Shown here: in pieces, positions 49,406-59,647 of the stretch
Layout: each line of letters starts with the position of its first letter
Numbering within the stretch: the stretch's first letter is position 1
Source of the DNA: Oegoconia quadripuncta
Lineage: Eukaryota; Arthropoda; Insecta; Lepidoptera; Autostichidae
DNA length: 64,000 nucleotides
Direction of reading: 5' to 3'
Assembly: GCA_949316235.1 (NCBI GenBank)
Contig: OX438759.1
Location: forward strand, 16,274,618 to 16,338,617
The notes under the pieces: generated by a model
Seen by the model: only the letters and a program-made list of their open reading frames with translations
Databases searched by the model: none
What the model was told of the DNA's origin: nothing
Made by a program: the position numbers and the translations under genes

Positions 49406-49504
49406 ATCTTTACTATTATATTTATTGAAGGCTAATAAAAACTTAAAAAATAACTGTAAATGAAAAATTTAGAACACCCTTCGAGGAAACAAATTATTAT
49501 ATCA

Positions 49505-49612
49505 TCAACATTACTAATTGGCATTAGTTTGGTATTAGTTTACTATACTATATTTTTTCTGCAATAATGCTGTTGATTCTACGTAAATAAGTAAATAAAT
49601 AAATAAATAAAC
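49505..49612 (+). repeat. Repeat G
   Basis: CTAATTGGCATTAGTTTGGT, AATGCTGTTGATTCTACGTA, AATAAGTAAATAAATAAAT. Confidence 0.7.
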
Positions 49613-49614
49613 AT

Positions 49615-50170
49615 CCAAACCAAATGGATTTTCAAAATTTTTGTTTTAACATTGAAAATATTTTTTTCGGCGCTTCGGTATAGGCCCGATTTTTAGCGAA
49701 TCTGCGACATAACCATCGACATTTGCTAGCACAATACAATACAAACACTCTTATTGCATATTATATCAAATGCCCAAGTAATATCAAGTGATAGCGGCTT
49801 GTCAAAGTTTTTCGCGTCTAAAATCTCGTCTTACTTGACAGATTGAGAAAATTAGCTTTCCATGCTTTCTCGTCGCGCACGAGTTGTGCTAGCCGTGCTG
49901 GTGTTGTGGGTCGAAAGACGCGTCTAGACGAAGTAAAATTTATGGAAAGAACTCAAAGTTTTTTTTTGAAAATCGAATAACATCAAACGCGTAGTCGTTT
50001 TCCGCCCGGTTTCCAAAAATTCATATTTCGAAAACGAAATGAGATATCGAAAAAATAAAGCAATTATAGATATATATGATATGTAGCTCATTTAAAAAGT
50101 TATTGGAGGTGCGTATCATTATGGGATATTCAGAAGTTGTAAATTTGTGAAAAGGAGTTTACGCTATAGT
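49615..50170. other. Unassigned stretch
   Basis: A short ACAATACAATACAAACACTC retroposon tail (minus) lies at 49733; nothing else recognised. Confidence 0.4.
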
Positions 50171-50174
50171 TTGG

Positions 50175-50408
50175 TGTCAAATAAATATATGTCTGTCTAA
50201 AAACATTTCGGATACTTACACCAATGATTTAGTCCCAAACTAGCGAAGTTTTTACTAAGGATATTAGTAATACATATATAAATATTTATACTCTGTCTCG
50301 GGAATAAATGTTCGTATTCATCACACAAACATTTACCCCTCGCGGGATCCGAACCCGCCACCGTCGGTTTCGCTGACAGGGTCACTATCCACTCCACCTA
50401 TCGGTCGT
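50175..50408 (-). mobile_element. SINE-C
   Basis: Minus strand: GACCGATAGGTGGAGTGGAT, GGCGGGTTCGGATCCCGCGA, CGAGACAGAGTATAAATATT, TAGTTTGGGACTAAATCATT. Box A is mutated (GGTGGAGTGG). Confidence 0.8.
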
Positions 50409-50504
50409 CAAAATCTGTACAATGATTGTGTCTTAGTTCGTAAAAAAATTGTAATAGTTTCAGAGTTAGATTCATAAGTTATCTACTTTATATATTTTTT
50501 TTCT

Positions 50505-50709
50505 AACTAATATTAACAATGCCAAAGTTTGGATGTTTGTTTGTTTGTTTGTTGCTCATTCACGGGGAAACGGATGAACGGATTTGGATGAAATTTGGTA
50601 TATAGAAGACATAGGATATATTTCACCACGAAAAAGTGAGTAGTTCCCGCGGGATTAACAAATTTCCGCGATAAAGTCATTCCACAATCCATTATATTAA
50701 AAAGCTAGT
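50505..50709 (+). mobile_element. Helitron-like family 1
   Basis: TCTAACTAATATTAACAATG, CCAAAGTTTGGATGTTTG, CACGGGGAAACGGATGAACG, TTCCCGCGGGATTAAC, AAAGCTAG. The 3' hairpin region is deleted (short TTATATTAAA instead). Confidence 0.75.
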
Positions 50710-50730
50710 AAATAAATATAATTAATACGA

Positions 50731-51205
50731 CGACCTGTTTGGTGTAATGGTTAGCAACTCTGACCACTATACCAAAAGATCGCGGGTTCGAATCCCGCTA
50801 GGGGCATATGTTTGTATGATGAATATGAACATGTGTACCCGAGTTATGGATGTTTTCATTTATAATAAGTTTTTTTTATGCACGACGGGTTCGTACATGA
50901 CCTCAATCAGACCTGATGTTAAGTGAAGATGAGGTCGAAGGTGGAAGCGTACTGACCCGGAAACCCCAACACGTTTGGAGTGCTGGCTATCTTATCTCTG
51001 ACAACCGGAACACAACAATGCTATTCACATTGCTGTTTGGCAGATTTAGATAAGATGGTGGTAGCTAGCCAGGCGGACAGAGTATTTATTAAAAAAAAAA
51101 TGTATTTTTATAGTATATCAACCATCTGGTATGCACAACACAAGCCTATAGTTGCTTAAAGTGGAACTAGATGGCATTGCGTGCAAGTCCAATGATATTT
51201 ATTTA
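50731..51205 (+). mobile_element. SINE-A split by SINE-B
   Basis: Head and middle at 50731-50870 (GACGACCTGTTTGGTGTAAT, GCGGGTTCGAATCCCGCTAG) stop in TATAATAAGT. The element resumes at 51080 in AGTATTTATTAAAA and reaches GGAACTAGATGGCATTGCG. The repeated AGT is the likely target duplication. Confidence 0.85.
50871..51079 (-). mobile_element. SINE-B nested in SINE-A
   Basis: TTTTTTATGCACGACGGGTT, CAGACCTGATGTTAAGTGAA, GCTGGCTATCTTATCTCTGA and GCTAGCCAGGCGGACAG. Truncated before its head. Confidence 0.85.
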
Positions 51206-51289
51206 TTAAAAAAAAATATATGTAAAAAAAATTAATTCAGTTAATTTGGCAGATTCATTTTTAATGTACCTGATGATGAACGAAATAGA

Positions 51290-51480
51290 ATCTACAGATT
51301 TGCACGTTTTAACGGCGATAGGCTCACCTGTCCACGTGTGTTCTGTATATTTCATAAGGTGAATCGTCGATATTGCTACAAGCACTCAATTTTTAATATT
51401 TGGAACACCCACACGCTAATATTCGGGAATCTCTGACCACCCCATTTGAGATAGAGGTCGTGACGTTATGTATGTAGGAA
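51290..51480 (+). repeat. Repeat N (LINE/SINE 3' region)
   Basis: TTTTAACGGCGATAGGCTCA, AGGTGAATCGTCGATATTGC, CGGGAATCTCTGACCACCCC, ATTTGAGATAGAGGTCGTGA, CGTTATGTATGTAGG. A better preserved copy than 3760-3970. Part of it, inverted, heads the composite SINEs. Confidence 0.65.
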
Positions 51481-51781
51481 ATAAATGGCATTCTTCGATA
51501 TAAACGCCCTCTTTAGGTGTCACGCTACGGAGAGACATTTTAGGTCAACCCCGGCTTTTTCTTTTTTAGTAAAAAGATATTCACCCACCTTAGATAATAG
51601 CTTAATCGGACCGTGAAGAGTGAAAGGTCGATATACATAGACATAAAGAATTTGTATAATTCGTGATCCCTATCATGAAATCTTTAGGTACATCCACTTT
51701 TATTTTGTCCATTAAAAATAGGTATTTTTGAGGTGTGACTTCCTATCTAATCTTAAAGTTCCTGATTTTTTGTAGAATGAT

Positions 51782-52075
51782 TTAACCACCTCCGTGGCTC
51801 AATGTAAACAACATTGGGTTTACGATTCGGAGGTCGCGGGTTCGATCCCCAGCGGGGTACATATTTAGTACTCGGTTTGGTTGGTGGTAGGGCATTTTAA
51901 ATGTCCGTCTGGCTAGCTACCACCATCTTATTTAAATCTGCCGTCAAACAGCATTGTTAATAGCATTATTGTGTTCCAGTTGTCAGAGATAAGATAGCTA
52001 GTTCCTCAAATATTTAGGTTTCCGGGTCAGTACGCTTCCACCTTCGGCCTCATCTTCACTTAACATCAGGCGTGG
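51782..52075 (+). mobile_element. SINE-B
   Basis: AACCACCTCCGTGGCTCAAT, GGTCGCGGGTTCGATCCCCA, GTTGTCAGAGATAAGATAGC, ATCTTCACTTAACATCAGGC. The last 40 bases and tail are missing. Confidence 0.85.
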
Positions 52076-52130
52076 AAAAAAGAAGGATAGAGTGCTCATT
52101 AATAATCAAATAGAAATGTTCTAACTATTC

Positions 52131-52572
52131 TGTAGCTTCCTTTAGGTATAGTATAGGTATATAGTTATAAAAACTACAATATTAAATTAAAGTTTCCACT
52201 GTGAAATTCATTGCGTTGTCGAAGATGCTAATGTGTCCTAAAACAATTTTCTTCAAAATTAAATCAATGGCCACTTTATATTTTCTAAAAATAGTTTATT
52301 GAGTCGTGATATTGGCCCTCGGTGAAATTTTTCATAAATGTAAACAAGTTATTGATCGAATTCTCCGACACAATGAAATTCACAGTGGTAATTTTGATCA
52401 TAAAAATATAGGTCTAAGTTTTATTACTAAATACCTGTACCACATCTAAAGCAAGCAACCGAATTGTAAAAAAAACCATTTTTATTCTATCCTTTACAGG
52501 TACTCTATCCATGTGTCAAAGGCCTTTACGATTATAGGAAGTTAAAAGTGTATCCTTACTGGACTACAGTTT
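52131..52572 (+). repeat. Repeat R, copy 1 (second copy 63537-63886)
   Basis: TATAGTATAGGTATATAGTT, CAATATTAAATTAAAGTTTC, AGTTATTGATCGAATT, TTCACAGTGGTAATTTTGAT, TTTTATTACTAAATACCTG, TTTTTATTCTATCC and AGTTAAAAGTGTATCCTTAC all recur in order at 63.5-63.9 kb. CCACTGTGAAATTC (52199) and GAAATTCACAGTGG (52374) are inverted to each other inside the unit. Confidence 0.75.
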
Positions 52573-52676
52573 TGTTTTGTGTTGGTGTGGAAGTAACTGA
52601 ACCTGGTGGTGCTGGTATCGCCATAAATGGCGCGGTGACGTTTACAGTAATGTTAGGTCTGCACATCGAAAATTAA
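52500..52676 (+). CDS. Unrecognised open frame behind a splice-acceptor-like site (weak)
   Basis: CTATCCTTTACAG ends at 52499. From 52500 a frame stays open for 58 codons to TAA at 52674: VLYPCVKGLYDYRKLKVYPY, WTTVLFCVGVEVTEPGG, AGIAINGAVTFTVMLGLHI. Upstream, ATG at 52373 opens MKFTVVILIIKI, then TAG sits exactly at a GT (52412). A signal-peptide exon joined here in phase 0 would therefore carry a stop. The first third of the frame lies inside repeat R, and the minus strand of the same segment is also open. It may be a decayed small secreted-protein gene or chance. No family recognised. Confidence 0.2.
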   Translation, partial: VLYPCVKGLYDYRKLKVYPYWTTVLFCVGVEVTEPGGAGIAINGAVTFTVMLGLHIEN

Positions 52677-52679
52677 TAT

Positions 52680-53005
52680 TCATATTGCTAGCAGCCATCA
52701 AAGGAGATGGACCACCACTTAGCACATCAACGAGCGTGAGTGACTCTGATTACCTATTATCACCGATGCTTGGAAGAATCCGGTGAGTCGTTATTTAATG
52801 AGAGTTGTTCATGGAATTTCAGCAGGAGGGATAGTAACTACTCCGGATGAATCTCATAGATTACATTCGTGGACCAACTTGGATGGCATGAGGGGCATTC
52901 AAATGTTTATCCTTCACTAATAAGTATCTCAGGTTTCATGATCATAATTGAATCTTATGATTTGTGTGTGGATAGTGAATAGTAATTCTAATTGCCCCCT
53001 GGGGT
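52680..53005. other. Unassigned stretch
   Basis: No recognised feature. Confidence 0.4.
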
Positions 53006-53007
53006 TA

Positions 53008-53152
53008 TATTACATAATTTCATCGATATCGTCATCGGTTACGTTCTGACATGTGATTGGTTGACTCATCGCTCGGTCGGCAATTTGACGGTTTCTTATT
53101 GGTCAGAGTTATCGATGACGATACCAATGAACTTACATAATCTAAAAGCTGG
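53008..53152. mobile_element. MITE L, reversed copy
   Basis: TATTACATAATTTCATCGAT, ATCGTCATCGGTTACGTTCT at left; TTATCGATGACGATACCAAT and GAACTTACATAA at right, enclosing TGATTGGTTGACTCATCGCT. Confidence 0.75.
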
Positions 53153-53339
53153 CCAATTAATATGAACATTTTATAGTTGAACCTGCACTTGGTCCATTAG
53201 ATTTTGGTGTAATTCTATGTGATTATTTAATATCGACTAGATGAAATTAAACGTATTTGTGACCAAGGATAATAAAAGCTAGGTGCTTTTATTATCCTTA
53301 GTTCACTTCGCTCTAATAGCGGTATTTTTGAGCGAATCT

Positions 53340-53450
53340 TTTTTTTATGTTTTATGATTAACTGGATACACATTTGATCGTGGCCGAAGATGAAGCACGC
53401 GATCTCAGTAGATGCCTATTCACCCTGCTCTTGAACATCGCTCGAAGATC
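53340..53450 (-). mobile_element. LINE 3' end (43155 family)
   Basis: The minus strand reads FKSRVNRHLLRSRASSSAT and then a tail; a T run at 53339-53346 marks poly(A). Confidence 0.7.
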
Positions 53451-53627
53451 GAAGGCAGATTCTTCTCGCTCCTTTTTCGTCTTACGATTAAATATAGAAA
53501 AGCATATTGTCAATAGATTCGGAATAACTTTTCCCCAGGTGACGCATACGCCTTGTGGCCTTGGAGTCGCAGTCACACGTGTTTACTGATTCCCTTTCCT
53601 ATTTGCTCTGCAGGTTGAATTTATCTT

Positions 53628-53976
53628 CTTTTTTTATGCACAACGTGTTAGCACTTTACCTGAATCACATCTGATGTTAAGTAAAGATGAGGCCGAAGGT
53701 GGAATCGTTACTGACCGGGAAACCCCATCTTATTTGGGAGACGGGCGATAGCCGTCAGTCAGATAGAAGTAAGTTGTCAGAGATAAGATATTATCTCTGT
53801 TATTAACATTGCTGCTTGGCGGCAGATTTAAATGGTGGTAGCTTGCCAGGCAGACATTTTAAAATGCCCTACCACCAACTAAATCGAGTACTAAACATGT
53901 ACCCCGCTGGGAATCGAACCCGCGACCTCTGATTCGTAAGCCCTATGTTGTTTACGTTGAGCCACGGAGGCAGTTA
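53628..53976 (-). mobile_element. SINE-B with a short internal insertion
   Basis: TTTTTTTATGCACAACGTGT, CATCTGATGTTAAGTAAAGA, GGGAATCGAACCCGCGACC and CGTTGAGCCACGGAGGC. About 30 extra bases, partly duplicated, sit at 53748-53790. Confidence 0.82.
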
Positions 53977-53979
53977 AAA

Positions 53980-54480
53980 ACCTCTTCCAAAAAACTTATG
54001 AGCCATAGGAATAAAACTTTTGCCTTGACTTCCAAATTTGTAAAGGTCAACGACCAAATTCCAGAGAGCGTGTTCCAGAGTTTCCCGACAATTTTCCGCA
54101 ACTTATTTAGCAACTTTTAGTCCGAGCCGTCAGCACTTCGCACTAATTAAAAGAATATGCTGCAATCCTATGGCCCCGTGATTTTGTCACACCCTAACGA
54201 GAATCTCAAACAGTAATTGCCTCAATATTTGTTTAGGCACGAACCCGGTGAAGGTTCCTGGCTAATGACGTATACAGTATTCGGTTTAGCTTCAGAATGA
54301 AAACGTGTAAACTGCTACTTGGGAATAGTTAGTATTTAATGAAGTTGTTAAGTCATCCTTTTTAGGTTCAGACGCAATAGTTCTCAAAATGTAGATTGTA
54401 TAACAAGGGAGCAAAACAGTATTTTTACGGCGAGGGCGGTATTTTGAATCCAGAGCACAACGAAGGATTCTAGAGTAGAA
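53980..54480. other. Unassigned stretch
   Basis: No recognised feature. Confidence 0.4.
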
Positions 54481-54484
54481 GCCC

Positions 54485-54658
54485 GAGCGTAGCGATCCCG
54501 CTAGGAATAAATGTGTATGTCATGAATACGAACATTTAATACCCTTGTCATGAATGTTTTTATAAATATTTATTTAGGTTTATCCGTTATGTAGTACTCA
54601 TTATACAGGTTTTGGGACAAGAAAATTGGTTAAGTGTTTGAAATATTTATCATTTATA
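54485..54658 (+). mobile_element. SINE-C, head-truncated
   Basis: GCGATCCCGCTAGGAATAAA, GTCATGAATGTTTTTATAAA, AGGTTTATCCGTTATGTAGT, GTTTTGGGACAAGAAAATTG. Confidence 0.7.
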
Positions 54659-54702
54659 GAGCCATCTAGATAGACTTTGTAGGAGTCGTAAACTATTATT
54701 AA

Positions 54703-54980
54703 ATAAATATCTTTGCATATACACACAGCGCCATCTAGTTGCACACTAAGCAACTAGGCTTGTATAATTGATACCAGATGGTTGATAAACTATAAAAAAA
54801 ACATTATTTTTTTTGTAAATAAATACATATAATATACATACAATAAATGAAAAACATCCACAATTCGGGAACACATGTCTTTATTCATCATACAAACATA
54901 TGCCCCTAACGGGATACGAACCCGCGACCTTTTGGTCTAGCAGTCAGAGTTTTTAACAACTACGCCAAACAGATCGTCAA
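54703..54980 (-). mobile_element. SINE-A
   Basis: ACACAGCGCCATCTAGTTGC, GGGATACGAACCCGCGACC, CAACTACGCCAAACAGATCG. Full minus copy. Confidence 0.85.
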
Positions 54981-55224
54981 TACAGTCCCGTTTGGTTGGA
55001 CACTTCGGCCACGGAACCCTAAAAACGGGGTTCAAATAAAAATACGTTATAGTCTGGTCACATGGCTGTTCATGAGAAGTACCATCTTATCGTTATTACT
55101 TTAAGCGGATTTTCCGTGACAAAGTGGTAAGATACCTTCGAGAAGGTTCAAAAGGTTATGTTGTACTGAAAACCGATAAAGGTCAATGGCATTGATCCGG
55201 GGCGGCGACTATGTTGCCAAGTTT

Positions 55225-55460
55225 GTTTTCCATAAAGTTTGGGTTTTTTTGGTAATACGTACGATGGTAATGAAAGAGTTGACGACTGCTCCTTTGAACA
55301 CCCAAAGTGTACCCCTGGTGGTAGAACGGATAAATTTTGTATGATCTGTGTAGTGCTCCTTCAGTGGTTTGGTGGAGCACATCTTATGTCATTATATTTA
55401 TTGTTCCACTTTACCCCTGCGAAGGATGGAACACATGATGACCATTTTATTTGCACTCGA
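55225..55460 (+). repeat. Repeat T, arm 1 (inverted copy 55975-56155)
   Basis: TTGACGACTGCTCCTTTGAA, CACCCAAAGTGTACCCCTGG, ACGGATAAATT, AGTGCTCCTTCAGTGGTT. The complement of these words, in order, is at 55975-56155. The two arms are separated by about 515 bases. Confidence 0.65.
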
Positions 55461-55479
55461 CTCTGAAGAGTACCTCAAA

Positions 55480-55570
55480 TAATTTCAATTTCAATTTATT
55501 CAATTTAGGTAAAATATCAATACATCATCTTTACAGGCTATGCCCAAGTCAATAATGCAATATTATATAA
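55480..55570 (-). repeat. Retroposon tail with (TTTCAA)n
   Basis: AATTTCAATTTCAATTTATT, CAATTTAGGTAAAATATC: the A-rich, AATTGAAATTGAAATT-tailed end of a minus-strand retroposon lying between the two arms of repeat T. Confidence 0.55.
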
Positions 55571-55974
55571 AAATTTGTGACTGTGACATAACAATATTGT
55601 CTCTCATAATTAATATAATTCATTAAATTAAATAATAGCATAAAATAATACAATAAATAAATCCTACCACAAAAATTACGTAATATAATATAGAAAGGAA
55701 ATTATTACTTATTTGTTAATATTTGAAAAAAGTCGCAATTCAACACCGTCAAGGAATAACAACATAAAGATAAGTTAAAGTATCTTTACAAAAAAAACTA
55801 CTTAGTTAGAACTACTAATATACATAGTCTTTGTTATCATCAGTCATACGAATCAATGTCAGTGATATTAATATAATTGTTAATTATCAATAGCTATATT
55901 TCTAAGTTTTTCCGACCATACAAATTCAATAAAATGCTTAATATTATAGATTTAAAACAAATATTACAAGTATT

Positions 55975-56155
55975 TCATTTTAGTTGTCCCTCCAATGTGT
56001 TCATAACTTCAAAGGAGCACGACAGGTAACTCAAAAATTCTCCTTCTGAACCACTAAAGGGGCACAACGGAGCATTCGAATTTATCCGTCGTACCCCTGG
56101 GGGCACAGTCTGGGTGTTTAGCGGAGCAGTCGTCAAAAAGTTACATCCTATCCTA
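55975..56155 (-). repeat. Repeat T, arm 2
   Basis: TTTATCCGTCGTACCCCTGG, GGGCACAGTCTGGGTGTTTA, GCGGAGCAGTCGTCAAAAAG: reverse complement of arm 1, plus an outer part CTCCAATGTGTTCATAACTT not matched in arm 1. Confidence 0.65.
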
Positions 56156-56214
56156 GAAGTCATAGCCTAACGCATGATTTACAAACGACATACATAACGT
56201 CATGATCGTTATCC

Positions 56215-56572
56215 CAAATGGGGTGATCAGAAATATCGCAAACATAAGTGCTTGAAACAACATCCACGGTTCACTCAATGTAAACAACATAGGGCTCACG
56301 AATTGGAGGTCGCGGGTTCGATCGCCAGCGGAGTACATGCTTAGTACTCGGTTTGGTTGGTGGTAGGGTATTTTAACACCCGCCTGGCTGTCTACCACCA
56401 TCTTATCTAAATCTGCCGCCAAGCAGTTTATAGCATAGTTGTGTTCCGGTTGTAAGAAATAAGATAGCCAGGTCTCAATTAAGATGGGGTTTCCGGGTCA
56501 GTACGTTTCTCTACTCTTAACATCAGGTGTGATTGAGGTCAAGTGCTGACCCGTTCTGCATAAAAAAAAGAA
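56215..56572 (+). mobile_element. Composite SINE: repeat N fragment fused to SINE-B
   Basis: GGGGTGATCAGAAATATCGC, AACAACATCCACGGTTCACT, CAATGTAAACAACATAGGGC, GTCGCGGGTTCGATCGCCAG, GTTCTGCATAAAAAAAA. Same junction as 44335-44714. Confidence 0.8.
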
Positions 56573-56623
56573 CATGTCGTCACAGAAGATGAGTCCATCG
56601 CGCTGTCAAATTGTGCAAAAATA

Positions 56624-57188
56624 CAGGGTGAAATTTAATTCGTGTAATTCCTGTTTACTGGTGAGTCCACTCCTGATTACGAAGAGCTTTTTCGTTCTTC
56701 GATTCGATTCGATTCGAATGAAGAACGACCGATTGGTGTAGTGGATAGTGACCCTCTCAGCGAAACCAACGGTTGCGGATTCGAATCCCGCGACGGGTAA
56801 ATGTTTGTGTGATGAATATGAACATTTATTCCTGAGTCATGGATGTTTATATAAATATTTATGTATGTTTATCCGTTATCTAGTATCCATAGTGCAAGCT
56901 TTGCTTAGTTTGGGACTAGGTGATTGGTGTAAGTGTCCGAAAAAATTATTAAAAATTCAAAAAATTTAATGAAAAAATAAATAAAAACTTTCAACTAGGA
57001 ACCATAACCGAATTTAGCCTGAAAATTGTTGTAATTCCATATTAAAGGTGGATTCAGAATGGTTTACTTTGTATGGGTAACCGAAAATTTTTTAATCGCA
57101 TTCGACTATGATTCCTTGGGGAAAATTGTTCGTAATCAACAGTGGCGTCACCAGTTAATGGGAATTACACGAATTCAAATTCACCCTG
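56624..57188. mobile_element. MITE I with nested SINE-C
   Basis: Left CAGGGTGAAATTTAATTCGT, GTAATTCC; right GGGAATTACACGAATTCAAA, TTCACCCTG. TA on both sides (56622-56623, 57189-57190). A SINE-C lies inside, and a (GATTC)n patch is at 56699-56718. Confidence 0.85.
56724..56948 (+). mobile_element. SINE-C nested in MITE I
   Basis: GACCGATTGGTGTAGTGGAT, GGTTGCGGATTCGAATCCCG, GAGTCATGGATGTTTATATA, AGTTTGGGACTAGGTGATTG. Confidence 0.88.
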
Positions 57189-57190
57189 TA

Positions 57191-57640
57191 TATATGTTAC
57201 ATGGTGTATATAGCTTTAAAGAATAACATGTAAACTTTTAAACTTTTAATAAATTATATTTTTGTATCCTACATTTGAATAAAATATTTTTCACTTTTGA
57301 CTTCGGTGGAAAGTCCTTTGGTGGCAATCCAGGGGAGTAGACGGGTTGGTTCTTTTCTTTTCACGTGCCGAAACCACACGTTGCCATAAATATGAAATTT
57401 CATAACTTTGCCTCAGCTGTTTACGGACTTTAAAAGACGCAGAAAACTTGAATAACGCCGTCACAATGACGTACAAGTTTCAATTTAATTTCTGGCGCAC
57501 ATAACACAAATTCTAAGCTACATTATAAGTTATATTGTGTTGAATATATCCAAGAATTACATCAAAATCTGTTAAGCTAACCTTTGCAGAATCTATTTTT
57601 GCTTTAGATACGCGTATCCAGTTAATCATATAAACAATAT
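57191..57640. other. Unassigned stretch
   Basis: A 61-codon minus frame at 57291-57476 (KVRKQLRQSYEISYL) is not recognised. Otherwise nothing. Confidence 0.35.
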
Positions 57641-57641
57641 A

Positions 57642-57930
57642 TTAGGTCTCTACCTATGAAATTGCCGTTTTGTATGAAAAAATTTAAACGAATTTTTTTC
57701 ATGTATTTTTTATGTGTATTAATCGAAGTGGCAGTGGCAGTTTATTGATGCCCTTCTTAAAGAAATCAGCTGGACGGGAGGCAACAAATTCTTCAAAGGC
57801 ATTTTGTACTGCCTCTCGGGATTGATATTTTTTCCCGCCAAGAAGTTATCCAAATTCTGGCAAAAGTAGTAGTCTGTAGGCGCAAGGTCTGGTGAGTAGG
57901 GCGGATGACAGGAACGATCGGTCCAAAGAT
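57642..57930 (-). pseudogene. Mariner remnant (transposase C-terminus and one end)
   Basis: The minus strand reads HPPYSPDLAPTDYYFCQNLD and NFLAGKN, containing the YSPDLAPTD catalytic block of mariner transposases, then a degraded tail. The end TTAGGTCTCTACCTATGAAA begins at 57642 after TA and has the form of a mariner terminal repeat (mellifera/irritans type, inferred). It is a different lineage from the intact 7.3-kb element. Confidence 0.8.
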
Positions 57931-57944
57931 GTTGGGTTACAATT

Positions 57945-58110
57945 TGTGATTCGATAAAACAAGAAAAAATAAAATTAATGTACAATTAAAGAGAATATCG
58001 CAGAGCGCCCAAGTCCATGCTTGTTTATCATCCAAATAGTCAGATATTTGTAAATAATTTCTGTTTTAAGATGGTTTTGAATTTATTTAAAGGCAATTTT
58101 TGAGTGTCTT
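57945..58110 (-). pseudogene. LINE C-terminal fragment (8885 family)
   Basis: Minus strand: KLPLNKFKTILKQKLFTN, then a stop-broken SDYLDD-like piece and 3' UTR sequence ending near the mariner remnant. Confidence 0.65.
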
Positions 58111-58129
58111 TATATCATTAGCATATGAC

Positions 58130-58372
58130 CCCACTGCTGGGGCACAGCCTTCTCTAACTTCCACCATGCAAGCTAAGTACGGATTGATATTTATGTCGGA
58201 CTAGGAATTAACTGAGAGTCAGTGTTTACAATCCCCTCTGAAAGGCCACCGAATAGGCATGACTGTCTTCATTTGAAAATAACCGAGACTCACTAATTAG
58301 CTTGAAACTTGACCTTAAATTCCGCTGGAGGCAGTGCTATAATAGTCGAAGCAATAAAGTTAGGGGTGGGGG
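58130..58372 (+). repeat. Repeat U, copy 1 (part repeated at 59063-59190)
   Basis: GCATATGACCCCACTGCTGG, GGCACAGCCTTCTC at left. 58245-58372 (GCCACCGAATAGGC, GACTCACTAATTAGCTTGAA, TCGAAGCAATAAAGTTAGGG) is repeated directly 818 bases downstream. Confidence 0.7.
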
Positions 58373-58455
58373 AGGCCTTTGTCATCTATTTAAAATGACT
58401 TGAGGTTTGTGAATGAATAGTAATTTTAATAAAACATTTTCAAGTAATATTTTTA

Positions 58456-58640
58456 ACCTCCGACGCAAAAGGAAGGGTGTTATAAGTGTGACCGTCTGTC
58501 TGTGGCACCGTAGCTCTTAAACTGGTGAACTGATTTGGATGCGATTTATCTAATTTAAAAGTAGGTTTCCTAAAGATGGTTCTTAGACATGTTTTATCAA
58601 AATCGATTCAGTGGTCTTCAATTTACTATCATATAAAATA
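58456..58640 (+). repeat. Retroposon-type repeat (CCGACGCAAAAGGAAGGGTG)
   Basis: ACCTCCGACGCAAAAGGAAG, CTGTCTGTGGCACCGTAGCT, GAACTGATTTGGATGCGATT, CATGTTTTATCAAAATCGAT. I know similar sequence as a frequent lepidopteran repeat; family not named. Confidence 0.5.
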
Positions 58641-59060
58641 AAATCTAACTATTGACTAAATAAATGAAAACAGTTAATAGAGTTTCCTTAATACGTAATC
58701 TACCCTACACAGAAGTCACGGGGTAAGCTAGTAAAGTAGGTATTATACTTTTGTTTTGAAGACAAAGCTCCAATACAGTTAGCAGTGATCATATTTTCCT
58801 TTTTATCTTTGTTTTCAGCGGCATGTGGACAATATTGACTTTGTTTGTAGCACTTCCTTGCTTATGATAGTATTATCCGGTCATTGTATCGGATTTAGAA
58901 GTTTGTTCACAACGGCTTCCGATGAGATTTTATATAATGTATTTTGTATTGCGAAAGCGATGTTTGCAGTGCTGTGAGAATGACGGATTATTGAGTTCGA
59001 TTATTAAATGATTAAGAGCGTTAAATGTTAAATCGAGGGCGGAAAGCAGAGAGACATGGT
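58640..59060. other. Unassigned stretch
   Basis: No recognised feature. Confidence 0.4.
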
Positions 59061-59062
59061 CG

Positions 59063-59190
59063 AAAGCCACCGAATAGGCCTTCAATTGAAAATAACTGAG
59101 ACTCACTAATTAGCTTGAAACTAGACCTTAAATTCCACTGGCGGCAGTCTATAGCAATAGTCGAAGCAATAAAGTTAGGGGGTGGACCCG
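59063..59190 (+). repeat. Repeat U, copy 2
   Basis: Direct copy of 58245-58372 with roughly ten percent difference. Confidence 0.75.
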
Positions 59191-59344
59191 CTGGTCTACC
59201 GGTACTGCTGGTATTCTAGTATTTATGATGGATGCTGCAGAGGATGAAAAGTAAAATGTTTGTTTCTGATTTATAACATGCTCAACTCAATTTTATTAAT
59301 TTTTATTCCACACATTAATTTTTATTTATATTCAGTGTTGGTGA

Positions 59345-59610
59345 AACGTCCGTACGTCACGCGGGGCTCCACAGAAAATCAGCGTTGTAGTTATTGATGC
59401 AACTGCAACTCATGCTGAGTGGAGACCTTTTTGCCACCACTTTGCGACACCGATTTCTAATCGATCTTAGGATTGAGATCGAGTTTATCTTATAATATCA
59501 TTTTTTGCTGTATATTAAGCATATTATTGTTCTTTTTTTTTTCGTTTTTGTATAGCTAATGTGTCGTCCAGTGTGTCAAATAAACGTTTTCTATTCTATT
59601 CTATTCTATG
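59345..59610 (+). repeat. LINE 3' UTR with (TTCTA)n tail
   Basis: GGGGCTCCACAGAAAATCAG, CATGCTGAGTGGAGACC, GTGTGTCAAATAAACGTTTT, then CTATTCTATTCTATTCTAT. The best preserved member of this family in the window. Confidence 0.7.
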
Positions 59611-59647
59611 AACATATTTAACTATTTATGTATTTACAAACCAAAGA

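Noticed and set aside
53374..53589. 71-codon plus frame
   Set aside because: Its first part is antisense to the LINE tail at 53340-53450, and the rest has no recognisable motif.
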